From NCBI GenBank assembly GCA_965279595.1, contig OZ257246.1:1240001-1304000 (forward strand): a stretch of 64,000 bases of DNA, read 5' to 3'. The DNA comes from CAIKLP01 sp965279595. Its GTDB lineage: Bacteria; Bacteroidota; Bacteroidia; Sphingobacteriales; Sphingobacteriaceae. The translations under genes were made by a program, and so were the position numbers. The notes beneath the pieces are model-generated. The model ran no database searches, had not been told where the DNA came from, and saw only the letters and a program-made list of their open reading frames with translations. Every line of letters starts with the position of its first letter. Positions within the stretch are counted from its first letter, which is position 1. Shown here in pieces: positions 52,814 to 62,781 of this stretch.

Positions 52814-52845
52814 TTAATTAGCTAATTGCCTAATTAGCTAATTAA
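52814..52845. repeat. Doubled palindrome upstream of scpA
   Basis: TTAATTAGCTAATT and TAATTAGCTAATTAA flank a 3-base centre (GCC). Each arm contains the palindrome AATTAGCTAATT, and the two arms together form a larger inverted repeat. It lies 29 bases upstream of the scpA start and 134 bases before dxs, in the divergent promoter region. It could be a regulator-binding site. Confidence 0.6.
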
Positions 52846-52948
52846 TCAATTGGTGGATAATGTCTACAGCATTAGCTATTTAGAGGCATAATGACCCTTA
52901 AGAATAACATTTCCCTCATTTATCTGTTAGGGATAAATAGCTTTTTAA

Positions 52949-52956
52949 TATATTTG
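52949..52956 (+). promoter_or_regulatory. Candidate -7 box for dxs
   Basis: TATATTTG is a perfect TAnnTTTG, ending 22 bases before the ATG at 52979, predicting a leader of about 16 bases. The -33 TTG is not clear. Confidence 0.4.
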
Positions 52957-52978
52957 TTTAATTGTACCAATAAAATTC

Positions 52979-54901
52979 ATGAATATTCAAGCGGGCGAGC
53001 TACTTAAAAACATTTCATTTCCAGCTGATTTACGAAAACTTAAAGAAGATCAACTTCAACAAGTGAGTAAAGAACTGAGACAATATATTATTGATATGGT
53101 CTCAGTTAATGGGGGACATTTTGGAGCTAGTTTAGGTGTTGTTGAATTAACAGTTGCATTACATTATGTTTTTAATACCCCAGATGACCAATTAGTTTGG
53201 GACGTAGGTCACCAAGCTTATGGACATAAAATTCTTACAGGAAGGAAGGATGTATTTGCTACAAACCGGATTTATAAAGGTATAAGTGGTTTTCCTAAAA
53301 GGAGCGAAAGTGAATACGATACCTTTGGTGTAGGACATTCTTCTACTTCTATATCTGCAGCATTAGGAATGGCAGTAGCATCAAGATATAAAAATGAAAA
53401 TAATAGACAGCACATTGCCGTAATTGGTGATGGTGCTATGACAGCGGGAATGGCTTTCGAAGCGCTGAATCATGCAGGTGTGGAAAATTCTAATCTAATC
53501 GTTATCCTGAATGATAACTGTATGTCTATTGATCCAAATGTAGGTGCACTAAAAGAATATTTAACTGACATTACTACCTCACATACCTATAATAGAGTGA
53601 GAGAAGATGTTTGGAAAATATTAGGAACCATCAGTAAGTTTGGTCCAAATGCTCAGGAAATAGTAAAGAAAGTTGAAAAAGGAATTAAAGGTGCTTTATT
53701 GAAGCAAAGTAATCTTTTTGAATCTTTGAAATTTAGATATTTTGGGCCAGTTGATGGTCATGATATAGATCATTTAGTTAAAGTTTTAAATGATTTAAAA
53801 GATATACCCGGCCCCAAATTATTACACTGCCTTACTGTAAAAGGTAAAGGGTATGAATTAGCTGAAAAAGATCAAACTAAATGGCATGCACCAGGTTTGT
53901 TTGATAAAATTACAGGTGAAATTAAAAAAGCAAAATATGCCGAACCGCAACCTCCTAAATATCAAGAAGTTTTTGGAAATACTTTAGTAGAACTTGCTGA
54001 AAAGAATCCTAAAATAATGGGGATTACTCCTGCAATGCCAAGCGGAAGCTCATTGAATATAATGATGAAGGCTATGCCTGATAGAGCTTTCGACGTAGGT
54101 ATTGCTGAACAGCATGCAGTAACATTTTCAGCCGGATTGGCTACTCAAGGATTAATTCCTTTTTGTAATATCTATTCTTCTTTTATGCAAAGAGCTTATG
54201 ATCAAGTAGTGCATGATGTGGCTTTGCAAAAATTGAATGTGGTATTTTGTTTAGATAGAGCTGGGGTTGCAGGTGCTGACGGACCTACACATCATGGTGC
54301 TTATGATATTGCATTTATGCGTTGTATACCTAATATGGTTGTTGCAGCACCAATGAATGAACAAGAACTCAGAAACCTTATGTACACTGGTTCACAAGAT
54401 GACATGGGACCATTTTGTATTCGATATCCAAGAGGGAATGGGGTGATGGTAAATTGGAAAACACCATTTGAATTATTAGCAATTGGAAAGGGTAGAAAAA
54501 TTTGTGATGGAGAAGAAATTGCAATTTTAACATTGGGTCATCCTGGTAATTTTGCTATTGAGGCTTGTCAAGAATTAAGAAGAGAAGGAATCAATCCAGC
54601 CCATTATGATATGCGTTTTGCAAAACCTTTGGATGAATTGATGCTACATGAAATTTTTGCCAAATTTAATAAAATCATAACTGTGGAAGATGGATGTATT
54701 CCAGGTGGAATAGGATCAGCTATAGTAGAATTTATGGTTGATCATAATTACAAAGCCTCTGTAAAACGTTTAGGAATTCCTGATAAAATTATTGAACACG
54801 GTGAACAACCTGAATTGTGGCGTGAATGCGAATATGATGCTCAATCAATTGCAGATGCAGTAAGATCATTTGCTGACGATAAAGTTGAAATTTACTCTTA
54901 A
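52979..54901 (+). CDS. dxs: 1-deoxy-D-xylulose-5-phosphate synthase
   Basis: 640 residues, normal Dxs length. The thiamine diphosphate site is GDGAMTAGMAFEALNHAG...LNDNCMSI (GDG...N motif). GGHFGASLGVVELTVALHYVFN, WDVGHQAYGHKILTGRK, and the transketolase part DVGIAEQHAVTFSAGLA and DRAGVAGADGPTHHGAYD are intact. It condenses pyruvate and glyceraldehyde-3-phosphate, the first step of the MEP isoprenoid pathway, which also provides undecaprenyl carriers for the polysaccharide locus. Confidence 0.96.
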   Translation: MNIQAGELLKNISFPADLRKLKEDQLQQVSKELRQYIIDMVSVNGGHFGASLGVVELTVALHYVFNTPDDQLVWDVGHQAYGHKILTGRKDVFATNRIYKGISGFPKRSESEYDTFGVGHSSTSISAALGMAVASRYKNENNRQHIAVIGDGAMTAGMAFEALNHAGVENSNLIVILNDNCMSIDPNVGALKEYLTDITTSHTYNRVREDVWKILGTISKFGPNAQEIVKKVEKGIKGALLKQSNLFESLKFRYFGPVDGHDIDHLVKVLNDLKDIPGPKLLHCLTVKGKGYELAEKDQTKWHAPGLFDKITGEIKKAKYAEPQPPKYQEVFGNTLVELAEKNPKIMGITPAMPSGSSLNIMMKAMPDRAFDVGIAEQHAVTFSAGLATQGLIPFCNIYSSFMQRAYDQVVHDVALQKLNVVFCLDRAGVAGADGPTHHGAYDIAFMRCIPNMVVAAPMNEQELRNLMYTGSQDDMGPFCIRYPRGNGVMVNWKTPFELLAIGKGRKICDGEEIAILTLGHPGNFAIEACQELRREGINPAHYDMRFAKPLDELMLHEIFAKFNKIITVEDGCIPGGIGSAIVEFMVDHNYKASVKRLGIPDKIIEHGEQPELWRECEYDAQSIADAVRSFADDKVEIYS

Positions 54902-55052
54902 TTTTTTTTACATATTTCACTCTTTAGGGGCATAAAAATTTTGTAAAAAACTCAATAAAACTATATCCTTCTGTTTATTGAAAAAGAACTAAATGCGTCT
55001 TTTATCGATTCACTTTAATTTTCGTAAATTTACTCACCAGTAAATTACTACT

Positions 55053-57998
55053 ATGAAAAAGTTTTACCTCTTGTTATTTTTCTTTATTGTGTTATTGAGT
55101 TTTAGTAAAGCACAATGCCCAATTAATACAATCCCCACCAATCTTAGTGCTACTGCTAATTGTGGGCCAGGTGTAACTCAACTTTCTGCAAATATTTCAA
55201 ATGTAAACAATCAACTTCTTTGGTTGGATTCAGCGAATAGAATTATTGGAAAAGGCGTAGCAATTTCTAGGAATGTAATTAATAGCACTACATTCAAAGC
55301 ATTGGAATCAAATGTTGAAAATATTACAGCAACAGTAGGCCCAAGCCCATCTGATTTCAGTTCCACATTTCCATCACAAAATTTTACAAATGGTGAAATA
55401 TTTACTTGTCTGTCGCCGATAAGTATAGATTCTATGGTGCTTAGAAGCAATAATCCTGTTGCAGGAAATATTGTTTTTTGGTCAAAAGATCCTGCATTAG
55501 GAGGTTATGTTTTGCAGAAAGCACCTTTTCAAATTAATTCAACTGGAGTGATAAATACCAAAGTGCCAGTTGGAGTAATTCTTAATCAAGGGAACTATTT
55601 TGTAAATTTAGAAGTGACAAGTGGATCAGGAATTTTGTATAGAGCAAATTCAGGAGCAAATTATCCATACACTTCAAATGGTTTATTGTCAATTACTGCT
55701 TCAAATTTTAATACTGCAACAGATAGATATTATTATTTTTTTAATTGGAAGATTAGCAAAGTTTGTTTAGGAAATTCTTCAAATTCAATTACTGCAGTTG
55801 TTCAACCAAATCCCTCTGAAACATTTCCATATCTAGCAAATCAAGAAATTCCTTGTGATTGGCAACAATCCAAAGCAGCGGGTGCTAATGGTTGGTTGAG
55901 CGGTGATACGATATCTTTATCTTCACAAGGATTTCATATTCCAGGATTTCAAGGTAGTGGTTTTTGGGCTTCAAATGATGATACCTGTAATTGCAACAGC
56001 TCAGCAAATTTATTATATACAGATTATTTTGATTTTAGATCAACATCAGTGTATAGCAAAATAAGATCTAATTTTCAATACGTTTATAAACAAGTTGGAA
56101 ATTCAAAAGTTAAAATTGTTGCATCAATTGGCAATGGTCCTTTTAACGTTTATGATTCATTAACAGGTGCAGCTGAATGGAAACAAAAAAATATTATACT
56201 ATCACCCTTTTATGGAAAGGATAGTGTAAGATTTGGTTTCTTACATGAGGATGCTGGTACCAATGGATCTGGAGTTGCAATTCGAGATTTTTACATTAGT
56301 AGTAATATTGATAGTTGTAGAGGGATTTTATACACACTTGATTTGGTAAATGATATTTATGCATCTGAAGTTAAATGGAAATTAATTCAAGAAAATGGTA
56401 AAATTATTGTAGCCGAATCCGGAAATTATGAAGATGTAAATCCATATAATTTAACTGCATCAACTCATCAAAATGTTTTTTGTTTAATTCCTGGCGAGAA
56501 GTATAAATTCAAAATAACAGATTCTTTTGGAGATGGATTATTTGATGGAACAAATACAGGAAGCTATGTTTTGAAAAATGTTTGTACTGATACTTTATTG
56601 CAAGGATCTGGTAGTCTTCCATACGGAGGACAATTACCTCTTCCTAATGCATCATGGGATTCTATAGTTTTTACTGCTGGGAATTATTTTATTGATTTAG
56701 GTCTTGATCAAACAATTTTAACCACTGAAGAGTTGGAGTTAGATGCGGGTGATCATGGGCCATATCTATGGTCAACCGGCGAAACAACAAGGTTAAAAAC
56801 AGTTAAAGGGAAATTCGGGAATTTAGGTTTGCGAACCATTTCAGTAATTGTTGGTAGTGGCCTTTGTATTTCAAAAGATACTATTAACATCAATGTTATT
56901 CCAGCAACATATACTGAAATAATTGTTACTACACTTACAGATCAAAATGCTTCTGAGGTTTCATGGACTTTGAAAGATTTTAATTCAGACACTTTGATTA
57001 AATCTTCTGGAAGTTATATCAATGTAATTCCATATAATATTTTAACTGCTACTCACATTGATACTATTCAATTATTAAAAAATCAAAAAGTAAAATTTAA
57101 AATCATTGATCAAGCTGGCAATGGATTATACGATGGTGCAAATTTTGGTTTTCTAAATATTAAAACAAATTGTCAGCCCCAATTTTTTCATTCTTCAGGA
57201 ATATCATTTCCTTATGCAAGTAGTGGAATTGCAAAATTTGATTCTGTAAATTTTGTTGCTGGTTCTACAGCAAAAATTAATTTAGGTGTTGATCAAAGTA
57301 TTTGTTTTGGAGATTCTGTTTTTCTAAATGCAGGAAGCACCAATGGGGTTTACTGGTCTAGCGGTGATACTGGGCAGCAAGTAATAATAAAGCCAAGCTA
57401 TTTATCTGTAGGCATTCATAATTTGATTGTTGAAACTGATGAAGGAGAATGTTATACTGCAGATACGATAAGCATATTAGTTAATCCAATACCTTTAGCT
57501 GATTTTAATTTTAATATTAATCAAAGGACAGTTCAATTTACAAGTGCAGCTGTAATTGGGAATTTGTATCAATGGGATTTTGGAGATGGGAATCAAACAG
57601 TAGGTTCGAGTGTTTCTCATACCTATAATAACAATGGAAATTTTACTGTCACCTTAGATGTTGTTTCAAATAATAATTGCATTAATTCCAACAGTAAACT
57701 TGTGTTAATTAATTTTAATAATATTGATTTAACGAAAAATATTAACTACTTCAGAAGTTTTCCAAATCCGGTTTCGGAATTTTTACAATTGCATTTTGAG
57801 CTTGAATTTATTGAACCTGTTAGTATTAATATTTTTAATTTGAATGGACAATTAGTTAAATCTTTTGCCTACCAACTGAACAATAATTCATCAAATGATT
57901 TTCAAATAAATTTGAATGATTTGTATAATGGTTTTTATTTATTGGAATTGAAAGGAGAAAGAACTTTAATCCATCGAAATTTAATCATCCAGCATTAA
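55053..57998 (+). CDS. Secreted T9SS substrate with duplicated GDG(L)xDG modules and a PKD domain
   Basis: 981 residues. Signal peptide at 1-20 (FYLLLFFFIVLLSFSKAQ). The middle carries a duplicated module: one with LVNDIYASEVKWKLIQENGK ... FGDGLFDGTNTG (near residue 493), the other with TLTDQNASEVSWTLKDFNSD ... AGNGLYDGANFG (near residue 690). The Asp/Asn/Gly loops look like calcium-binding turns. A PKD domain follows (about 820-890, YQWDFGDGNQTVGSSVSHTY). The last 80 residues form a type A T9SS sorting domain (RSFPNPVSEFLQLHFEL ... NLNDLYNGFYLLELKGE). Probably exported and attached at the surface; function unknown. Confidence 0.82.
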   Translation: MKKFYLLLFFFIVLLSFSKAQCPINTIPTNLSATANCGPGVTQLSANISNVNNQLLWLDSANRIIGKGVAISRNVINSTTFKALESNVENITATVGPSPSDFSSTFPSQNFTNGEIFTCLSPISIDSMVLRSNNPVAGNIVFWSKDPALGGYVLQKAPFQINSTGVINTKVPVGVILNQGNYFVNLEVTSGSGILYRANSGANYPYTSNGLLSITASNFNTATDRYYYFFNWKISKVCLGNSSNSITAVVQPNPSETFPYLANQEIPCDWQQSKAAGANGWLSGDTISLSSQGFHIPGFQGSGFWASNDDTCNCNSSANLLYTDYFDFRSTSVYSKIRSNFQYVYKQVGNSKVKIVASIGNGPFNVYDSLTGAAEWKQKNIILSPFYGKDSVRFGFLHEDAGTNGSGVAIRDFYISSNIDSCRGILYTLDLVNDIYASEVKWKLIQENGKIIVAESGNYEDVNPYNLTASTHQNVFCLIPGEKYKFKITDSFGDGLFDGTNTGSYVLKNVCTDTLLQGSGSLPYGGQLPLPNASWDSIVFTAGNYFIDLGLDQTILTTEELELDAGDHGPYLWSTGETTRLKTVKGKFGNLGLRTISVIVGSGLCISKDTININVIPATYTEIIVTTLTDQNASEVSWTLKDFNSDTLIKSSGSYINVIPYNILTATHIDTIQLLKNQKVKFKIIDQAGNGLYDGANFGFLNIKTNCQPQFFHSSGISFPYASSGIAKFDSVNFVAGSTAKINLGVDQSICFGDSVFLNAGSTNGVYWSSGDTGQQVIIKPSYLSVGIHNLIVETDEGECYTADTISILVNPIPLADFNFNINQRTVQFTSAAVIGNLYQWDFGDGNQTVGSSVSHTYNNNGNFTVTLDVVSNNNCINSNSKLVLINFNNIDLTKNINYFRSFPNPVSEFLQLHFELEFIEPVSINIFNLNGQLVKSFAYQLNNNSSNDFQINLNDLYNGFYLLELKGERTLIHRNLIIQH

Positions 57999-58184
57999 TT
58001 ATTTATCAAGATTTTTATTTCCTTACAAAATATTATTTTGTTTAACTTAAAATATTAACCCAATAACCAAATTTTATTTGGTACTATGCACCTAATTATG
58101 CATAAATCGAATTAATTATCAATTCATTGTAAAATTATTGTAATAATATTATTATATTTAATATTCTAAAAAACAATAAAAATT

Positions 58185-61100
58185 ATGATGAAAACGGTAC
58201 AAAAAAATCAGAAGAGGAAATTACTTCTCTTCGGACTTTTAGGAATCGCCTACCTATTCCTAACAGTTTCGTCCTCTTTTGGGCAAGCATTTACACAAAA
58301 TTTTAATGGTACATTTCCACCTACTGGACCTCCATCAGTTTCAGATCCATTAGGTACAGGTACTTCAGATGGAACTGAAGTTCCTCCAGGCCAAGTAAAG
58401 TGGTATAGAAGTGATGATCCTATTTTAGGAACAACTTCAGCTGGTCAATTTCCCAATGCTGGTTTAGATCCAGGAAACGGTGGTGTAGGATTCTCAGCAG
58501 TTTTTGACACATGGGCAATTTCAAATTTGGGTAAAGCAGATTTGATTTTTAACAATGTAAACATGACCTCGTTTACATTTCCTCGTTTAACTTTCTTTTT
58601 GAAAAATACAAGTGGTGCAGACGCAATTAGAGTTTTTGTTCGGAAAACAAATACTTGGGTTCAAGTTGGTGCATCATCATATGTTTTATTTCCAAATTGG
58701 TCTCAACAAACAATCATTTTAAATGGTTTCGGTGGACCAACAAATGATTCAGTAGATATTCGTTTTGAAGCAACTTCAGATTTTGCTTTAACAAATTATG
58801 GTTTAGACGATGTGGCTTTAGATGAAGCACCTCCAATGACTTTTGACTCTACTTATGTAGCACAAGTAACAGGTGATGTTTATCAAGCATATACTCGTCA
58901 GGCAGTATTGAGAGTAGAAATAAAAACACAAGGTGCAAATCCAGCATTAAGTGCATCTTCTTTTTCATTTACAACTACAGGTACTACTAATGTTGCAGAT
59001 ATTAGTAATGCAAAATTATGGTTCACAGGAAATAGTACAACTTTTGACACTACTATTCGTTTCGGTAATGTTGTTGCTTCTCCAAATGGTGCATTTACCA
59101 TAACAGGAACACCAGTCACACTGAATCCAAATGGAGCCATCAATTATTTTTGGCTATCCTATGATATAAGTTCAGCTGCTACCATTGGTAACGTAATTGA
59201 TGGAACATATACAGGTGCAACAGTTGGTGGCAATGCACAAATTCCAACAATTACAACAGCTGCTGGAAGCAGAACAATAAAAGCTCCAGTATTGATTACG
59301 GCTATGCAAACAGAGAATGGAACTTCAGCAAGTGCTAGAGCTCCAGTTACAAATGCATTGTTCAATAGAGCTTGTGCAATTTATCCAGTTGCTGAAATGA
59401 GCAAGTTGCCTAGTGGTGCAACTATTACTGCATTAGCTTATTCTACTGCAACAGCTCCAACTGCTTCAGTTTCTGGAAACATTAAAGTTTACATGGTTAA
59501 TACAACTGATGCAACTTATTTGAAAAGTACAACTTGGGCAACATTGTTGACTACACCAAGTGCTATGAAAAAAGTATATGATGGTGCGTTAACTATACCA
59601 GCTACAACTGGAAAATATACAATTACTTTTGACTCTGCTTTCACATATACAGGTGCAGGAGTTTATGTTGCATTTGAGTGGAATATTACTTCTGCACTTA
59701 CTGCATCAAATCTTACTTCTAACTGTAATCAAGATGTTGCAGCGGGAAATAAAAGTAGTACATCAACAACATTAGCTGGAACAAATACTTTAACATTAAG
59801 TAGTGCATTTAGACCAGCAATTACTTTAACTACCACACAATTGTTGAATGATGCAAATGTGCAAATTGTATATGCATTAGGAAATAATCCAGTAACATTT
59901 GGTGCACCACAAACTGTTTCAGCAGTTGTTAAAAATTTAGGTGCTGCCGAAATGTTGAATTACCCAGTTTCATTGGCAATCAAAGGAGCAAATGTTTTTG
60001 CAAATTCACAAAATGTTAACTTGCCAACTGGTGCTAGTACAACTGTAAATTTCAGTCCACGTGCTACCATTTTAGCAGGTGCGGATACTTTAACAGTAAG
60101 TGTTGGTAATGATAATAATAACGCAAATAATTCTGCAACATTTAGACAAGTAAACAATAGTAATTTATATGGTTATGGTGATTTATCTGCTGTAACAGGT
60201 TCAATTGGTTATAATACTGGCGCAGGATTATTATTGAACAGATATAATTCAAATGGATTTAGAACAGTGGATAGTGTTCGTATTTTCTTAGCAAACAATG
60301 CAGCTACAGCTGGTAAAACAATTTTTGCAGTAGTTACAAATGCAGCAGGTACTATTCTTGCTAAATCTGCAGATTATAGTCCAGTGGCTGGTGATTTAAA
60401 TAAATATAAAACATTAGCATTATCGACTACGAAAGTTGTAAATGGTGATTTTTATGTTGGTTTAGGTCAAGTTGCAAATGCTACTGGTTATTTCCCTGTT
60501 GGAACACAACCAGAAAGTCCAGGTAGAGCAAATGGATATTACACAGCACCACTTGCTGGTGGTGTAACTCCAACAGCAAATGGAACACTAGGCCGATTTA
60601 TGTTAGAAGCTTATATTGGTACTCCAGCAACACCTCCTGTAGTAAATATAGGTGTTGATACTTCAATTTGTGCAGGCTCAACAATTCAATTAAATGCTGC
60701 TAATGCAGGATTAAAATATTTATGGTCAACAGGTGATACCACACAAACTATTAATGTTTCAACTGCAGGTACCTATACAGTTACTGTAACAAACTCACAA
60801 GGTTATCCAGTTTCAGATTCAAGAATTGTTACTGTTGATCCAATTCTACCAGTAAGTGCAAATATTGCTGCTGTACCATCAGGTACTATTTGTGCAGGAC
60901 AAAGTGTAACATTTACTGCTACACCGACCAATGGTGGAACAGCTCCAACATACCAATGGTTAAAAAATGGTTCTCTTGTAGTCGGACAAACTGGTGTTAC
61001 ATACACAAGCACATCTATAGTGAATGGTGATTTAATTTCAGTAAGTATGGTTTCTAATGAAAAATGTAAATCTGGAAGCCCTGATACTTCAAATGTGATT

Positions 61101-62729
61101 GCTATGTCTGTGAGTGCAGGTGCCGCTCCAGTTACAATTAATGTAGCTAGTTCATCACCTTCAGGTTCATGTGCAGGTTCAAGTGTTACATTTACTGCAA
61201 CTCCTTCAAATGGAGGTTCTGCACCAGTGTACTCATGGAAAAAGAATGGAGTTTTACTTCCTTCAGAAACTGCTATAACATATACAACATCAACATTAGT
61301 TAATAATGATTCAGTTACTTGTACAATAACATCTAACTCTGCTTGTATTCAAGGTGCAGCTACTGTTTCTAATGGATTCAAAGCAAAAGTAAATCCTGTT
61401 TTACCAGTTAGTGTTTCTGTTGGTACATCAGCAGTTGGAGCAATATGTAAAGGTGCTTCAGTTACATTTACTGCTACTCCAGTTAATGGAGGAACAGGTG
61501 TAACTTATGCTTGGTATAAAAACAGTGGTTTAATTGCAAATCAATCTGCTTCTACTTATACAACTACCAGTATCTCTAATTTAGATACTGTAAATTGTGT
61601 GGTTACATCAAGTGAAGTATGTCAAAGTGGTGGACCAGCAACTTCCAACAAAGTAATTACTACTGTTGCACCTTCTGCTACATCGGTATTCACTGCTAAT
61701 GTTTCAAAAAGAAGTGCATCTTTTGTAAACACAAGTTTAAATGCAACTGCATACATTTGGGATTTTGGTGATAACTCTGGTACTGTTACTACTCAAAATG
61801 CAAATCATACCTATGCACAAGATGGAACATACCAAGTAAAATTAATTGCTGTTAATGTTTGTGAAAATGATACTTTAACTCAAGATGTAATTATTAGTAC
61901 TATTGATGTTAGACCAACTTCAACTGTTGGTTTAGCTTCGGGTTGTGCCTTATCGCAAAACACATTCGTTCGTGTAAATATTGAAAATACAAGAGCAGTG
62001 CAAATTTCAAATTTGAATGTTGCTTATTCTGTAAATGGAGGAACTCCAGTTTTAGGAACTGTACCTTCAATCGCTGGAAATGCAACACAATTATTCCAAT
62101 TTACTACTCGTGCAAATTTAGCTGCTGATGGAGTTTATACTATTAAGTTATGGACTGCTGATACTTCAGATTTTGACAAAAGTAATGATACAATAGTAGT
62201 AGTAGTTGTTAATCAAGCTGCTCCAGTTGCAGGTTTCAATACTGCTATTGGTACAAATGGTTTAGTTAATTTTACAAATACAACTAGTTCTGATGTACCT
62301 CCTACTTTTGCTTGGGATTTTGGTGATACTGGAACAAGTACTTCTGAGAGTCCAAGTCATACTTATACTCAAACAGGAACTTATAATGTATCAATGATTG
62401 CAACAAGTACTTGTGGTTCTGATACAACTTCAGATTCAGTTACTGTAATAGTTTCAGGTGTTGAATTACAAGCGAATGAGAAATTCGTTAAAGCATATCC
62501 TAATCCTACAACAGGATTGTTTACAATTGATGTTCAATTAGCTAAACAAGATCAATTAAGTTTGAAAGTGTTTAATACAAATGGTCAATTAATGTTCACG
62601 CAAACTGTTGGTAAAATATCGAAAGATAAAATCCAAGTAGATGCAAGTTCATTGAGCCCAGGAATTTATAATGTAGTGTTAGAAGGAACTTCTACTCACA
62701 TCTCAAAAAGAATTCAAGTATTACAATAG
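58185..62729 (+). CDS. Giant secreted T9SS protein with BNR-associated, Ig-like and PKD domains
   Basis: 1514 residues. The N-terminus has a signal region (LLLFGLLGIAYLFLTVSSSFGQ). A cleaved-adhesin/MAM-like jelly roll follows (about 25-210), then a segment resembling the BNR-repeat-associated N-terminal domain (about 235-365, FSFTTTGTTNVADISNAKLWF...NYFWLSYDIS). Three tandem Ig-like repeats of 92-93 residues lie at about 885-1160. Two PKD domains follow (AYIWDFGDNSG; FAWDFGDTGTSTSESPSHTY), and a type A T9SS sorting domain ends it (FVKAYPNPTTGLFTIDV...SLSPGIYNVVLEG). It is probably a surface adhesin or matrix protein. A bidirectional terminator follows. Confidence 0.85.
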   Translation: MMKTVQKNQKRKLLLFGLLGIAYLFLTVSSSFGQAFTQNFNGTFPPTGPPSVSDPLGTGTSDGTEVPPGQVKWYRSDDPILGTTSAGQFPNAGLDPGNGGVGFSAVFDTWAISNLGKADLIFNNVNMTSFTFPRLTFFLKNTSGADAIRVFVRKTNTWVQVGASSYVLFPNWSQQTIILNGFGGPTNDSVDIRFEATSDFALTNYGLDDVALDEAPPMTFDSTYVAQVTGDVYQAYTRQAVLRVEIKTQGANPALSASSFSFTTTGTTNVADISNAKLWFTGNSTTFDTTIRFGNVVASPNGAFTITGTPVTLNPNGAINYFWLSYDISSAATIGNVIDGTYTGATVGGNAQIPTITTAAGSRTIKAPVLITAMQTENGTSASARAPVTNALFNRACAIYPVAEMSKLPSGATITALAYSTATAPTASVSGNIKVYMVNTTDATYLKSTTWATLLTTPSAMKKVYDGALTIPATTGKYTITFDSAFTYTGAGVYVAFEWNITSALTASNLTSNCNQDVAAGNKSSTSTTLAGTNTLTLSSAFRPAITLTTTQLLNDANVQIVYALGNNPVTFGAPQTVSAVVKNLGAAEMLNYPVSLAIKGANVFANSQNVNLPTGASTTVNFSPRATILAGADTLTVSVGNDNNNANNSATFRQVNNSNLYGYGDLSAVTGSIGYNTGAGLLLNRYNSNGFRTVDSVRIFLANNAATAGKTIFAVVTNAAGTILAKSADYSPVAGDLNKYKTLALSTTKVVNGDFYVGLGQVANATGYFPVGTQPESPGRANGYYTAPLAGGVTPTANGTLGRFMLEAYIGTPATPPVVNIGVDTSICAGSTIQLNAANAGLKYLWSTGDTTQTINVSTAGTYTVTVTNSQGYPVSDSRIVTVDPILPVSANIAAVPSGTICAGQSVTFTATPTNGGTAPTYQWLKNGSLVVGQTGVTYTSTSIVNGDLISVSMVSNEKCKSGSPDTSNVIAMSVSAGAAPVTINVASSSPSGSCAGSSVTFTATPSNGGSAPVYSWKKNGVLLPSETAITYTTSTLVNNDSVTCTITSNSACIQGAATVSNGFKAKVNPVLPVSVSVGTSAVGAICKGASVTFTATPVNGGTGVTYAWYKNSGLIANQSASTYTTTSISNLDTVNCVVTSSEVCQSGGPATSNKVITTVAPSATSVFTANVSKRSASFVNTSLNATAYIWDFGDNSGTVTTQNANHTYAQDGTYQVKLIAVNVCENDTLTQDVIISTIDVRPTSTVGLASGCALSQNTFVRVNIENTRAVQISNLNVAYSVNGGTPVLGTVPSIAGNATQLFQFTTRANLAADGVYTIKLWTADTSDFDKSNDTIVVVVVNQAAPVAGFNTAIGTNGLVNFTNTTSSDVPPTFAWDFGDTGTSTSESPSHTYTQTGTYNVSMIATSTCGSDTTSDSVTVIVSGVELQANEKFVKAYPNPTTGLFTIDVQLAKQDQLSLKVFNTNGQLMFTQTVGKISKDKIQVDASSLSPGIYNVVLEGTSTHISKRIQVLQ
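60844..61670 (+). repeat. Three tandem Ig-like coding repeats
   Basis: The segment encoding SVTFTATP recurs at 60903, 61182 and 61458, a period of 279 then 276 bases. Flanking parts repeat too: an LPVS-like start, a C-(A/K)-G before the motif, then Y-x-W-x-KN and a late Cys. DNA is diverged mostly at third positions, so the duplications are not recent. Confidence 0.8.
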
Positions 62730-62742
62730 TTGTTTGTTAATC

Positions 62743-62777
62743 AAAAAAAACACCCGCAATAGCGGGTGTTTTTTTTT
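62743..62777. terminator. Bidirectional intrinsic terminator
   Basis: An A run, a 9-bp stem AACACCCGC / GCGGGTGTT with a 4-base loop (AATA), then a T run. It is symmetric, so it can serve both the plus-strand T9SS gene and the convergent amidohydrolase gene ending at 62782. Confidence 0.92.
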
Positions 62778-62781
62778 GCCC

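Noticed and set aside
58898..61012. Several minus-strand open frames inside the 1514-residue T9SS gene
   Set aside because: They arise from the Thr/Ala/Asn-rich codon use of the sense strand, have no start context or recognisable domain, and follow the repeats.
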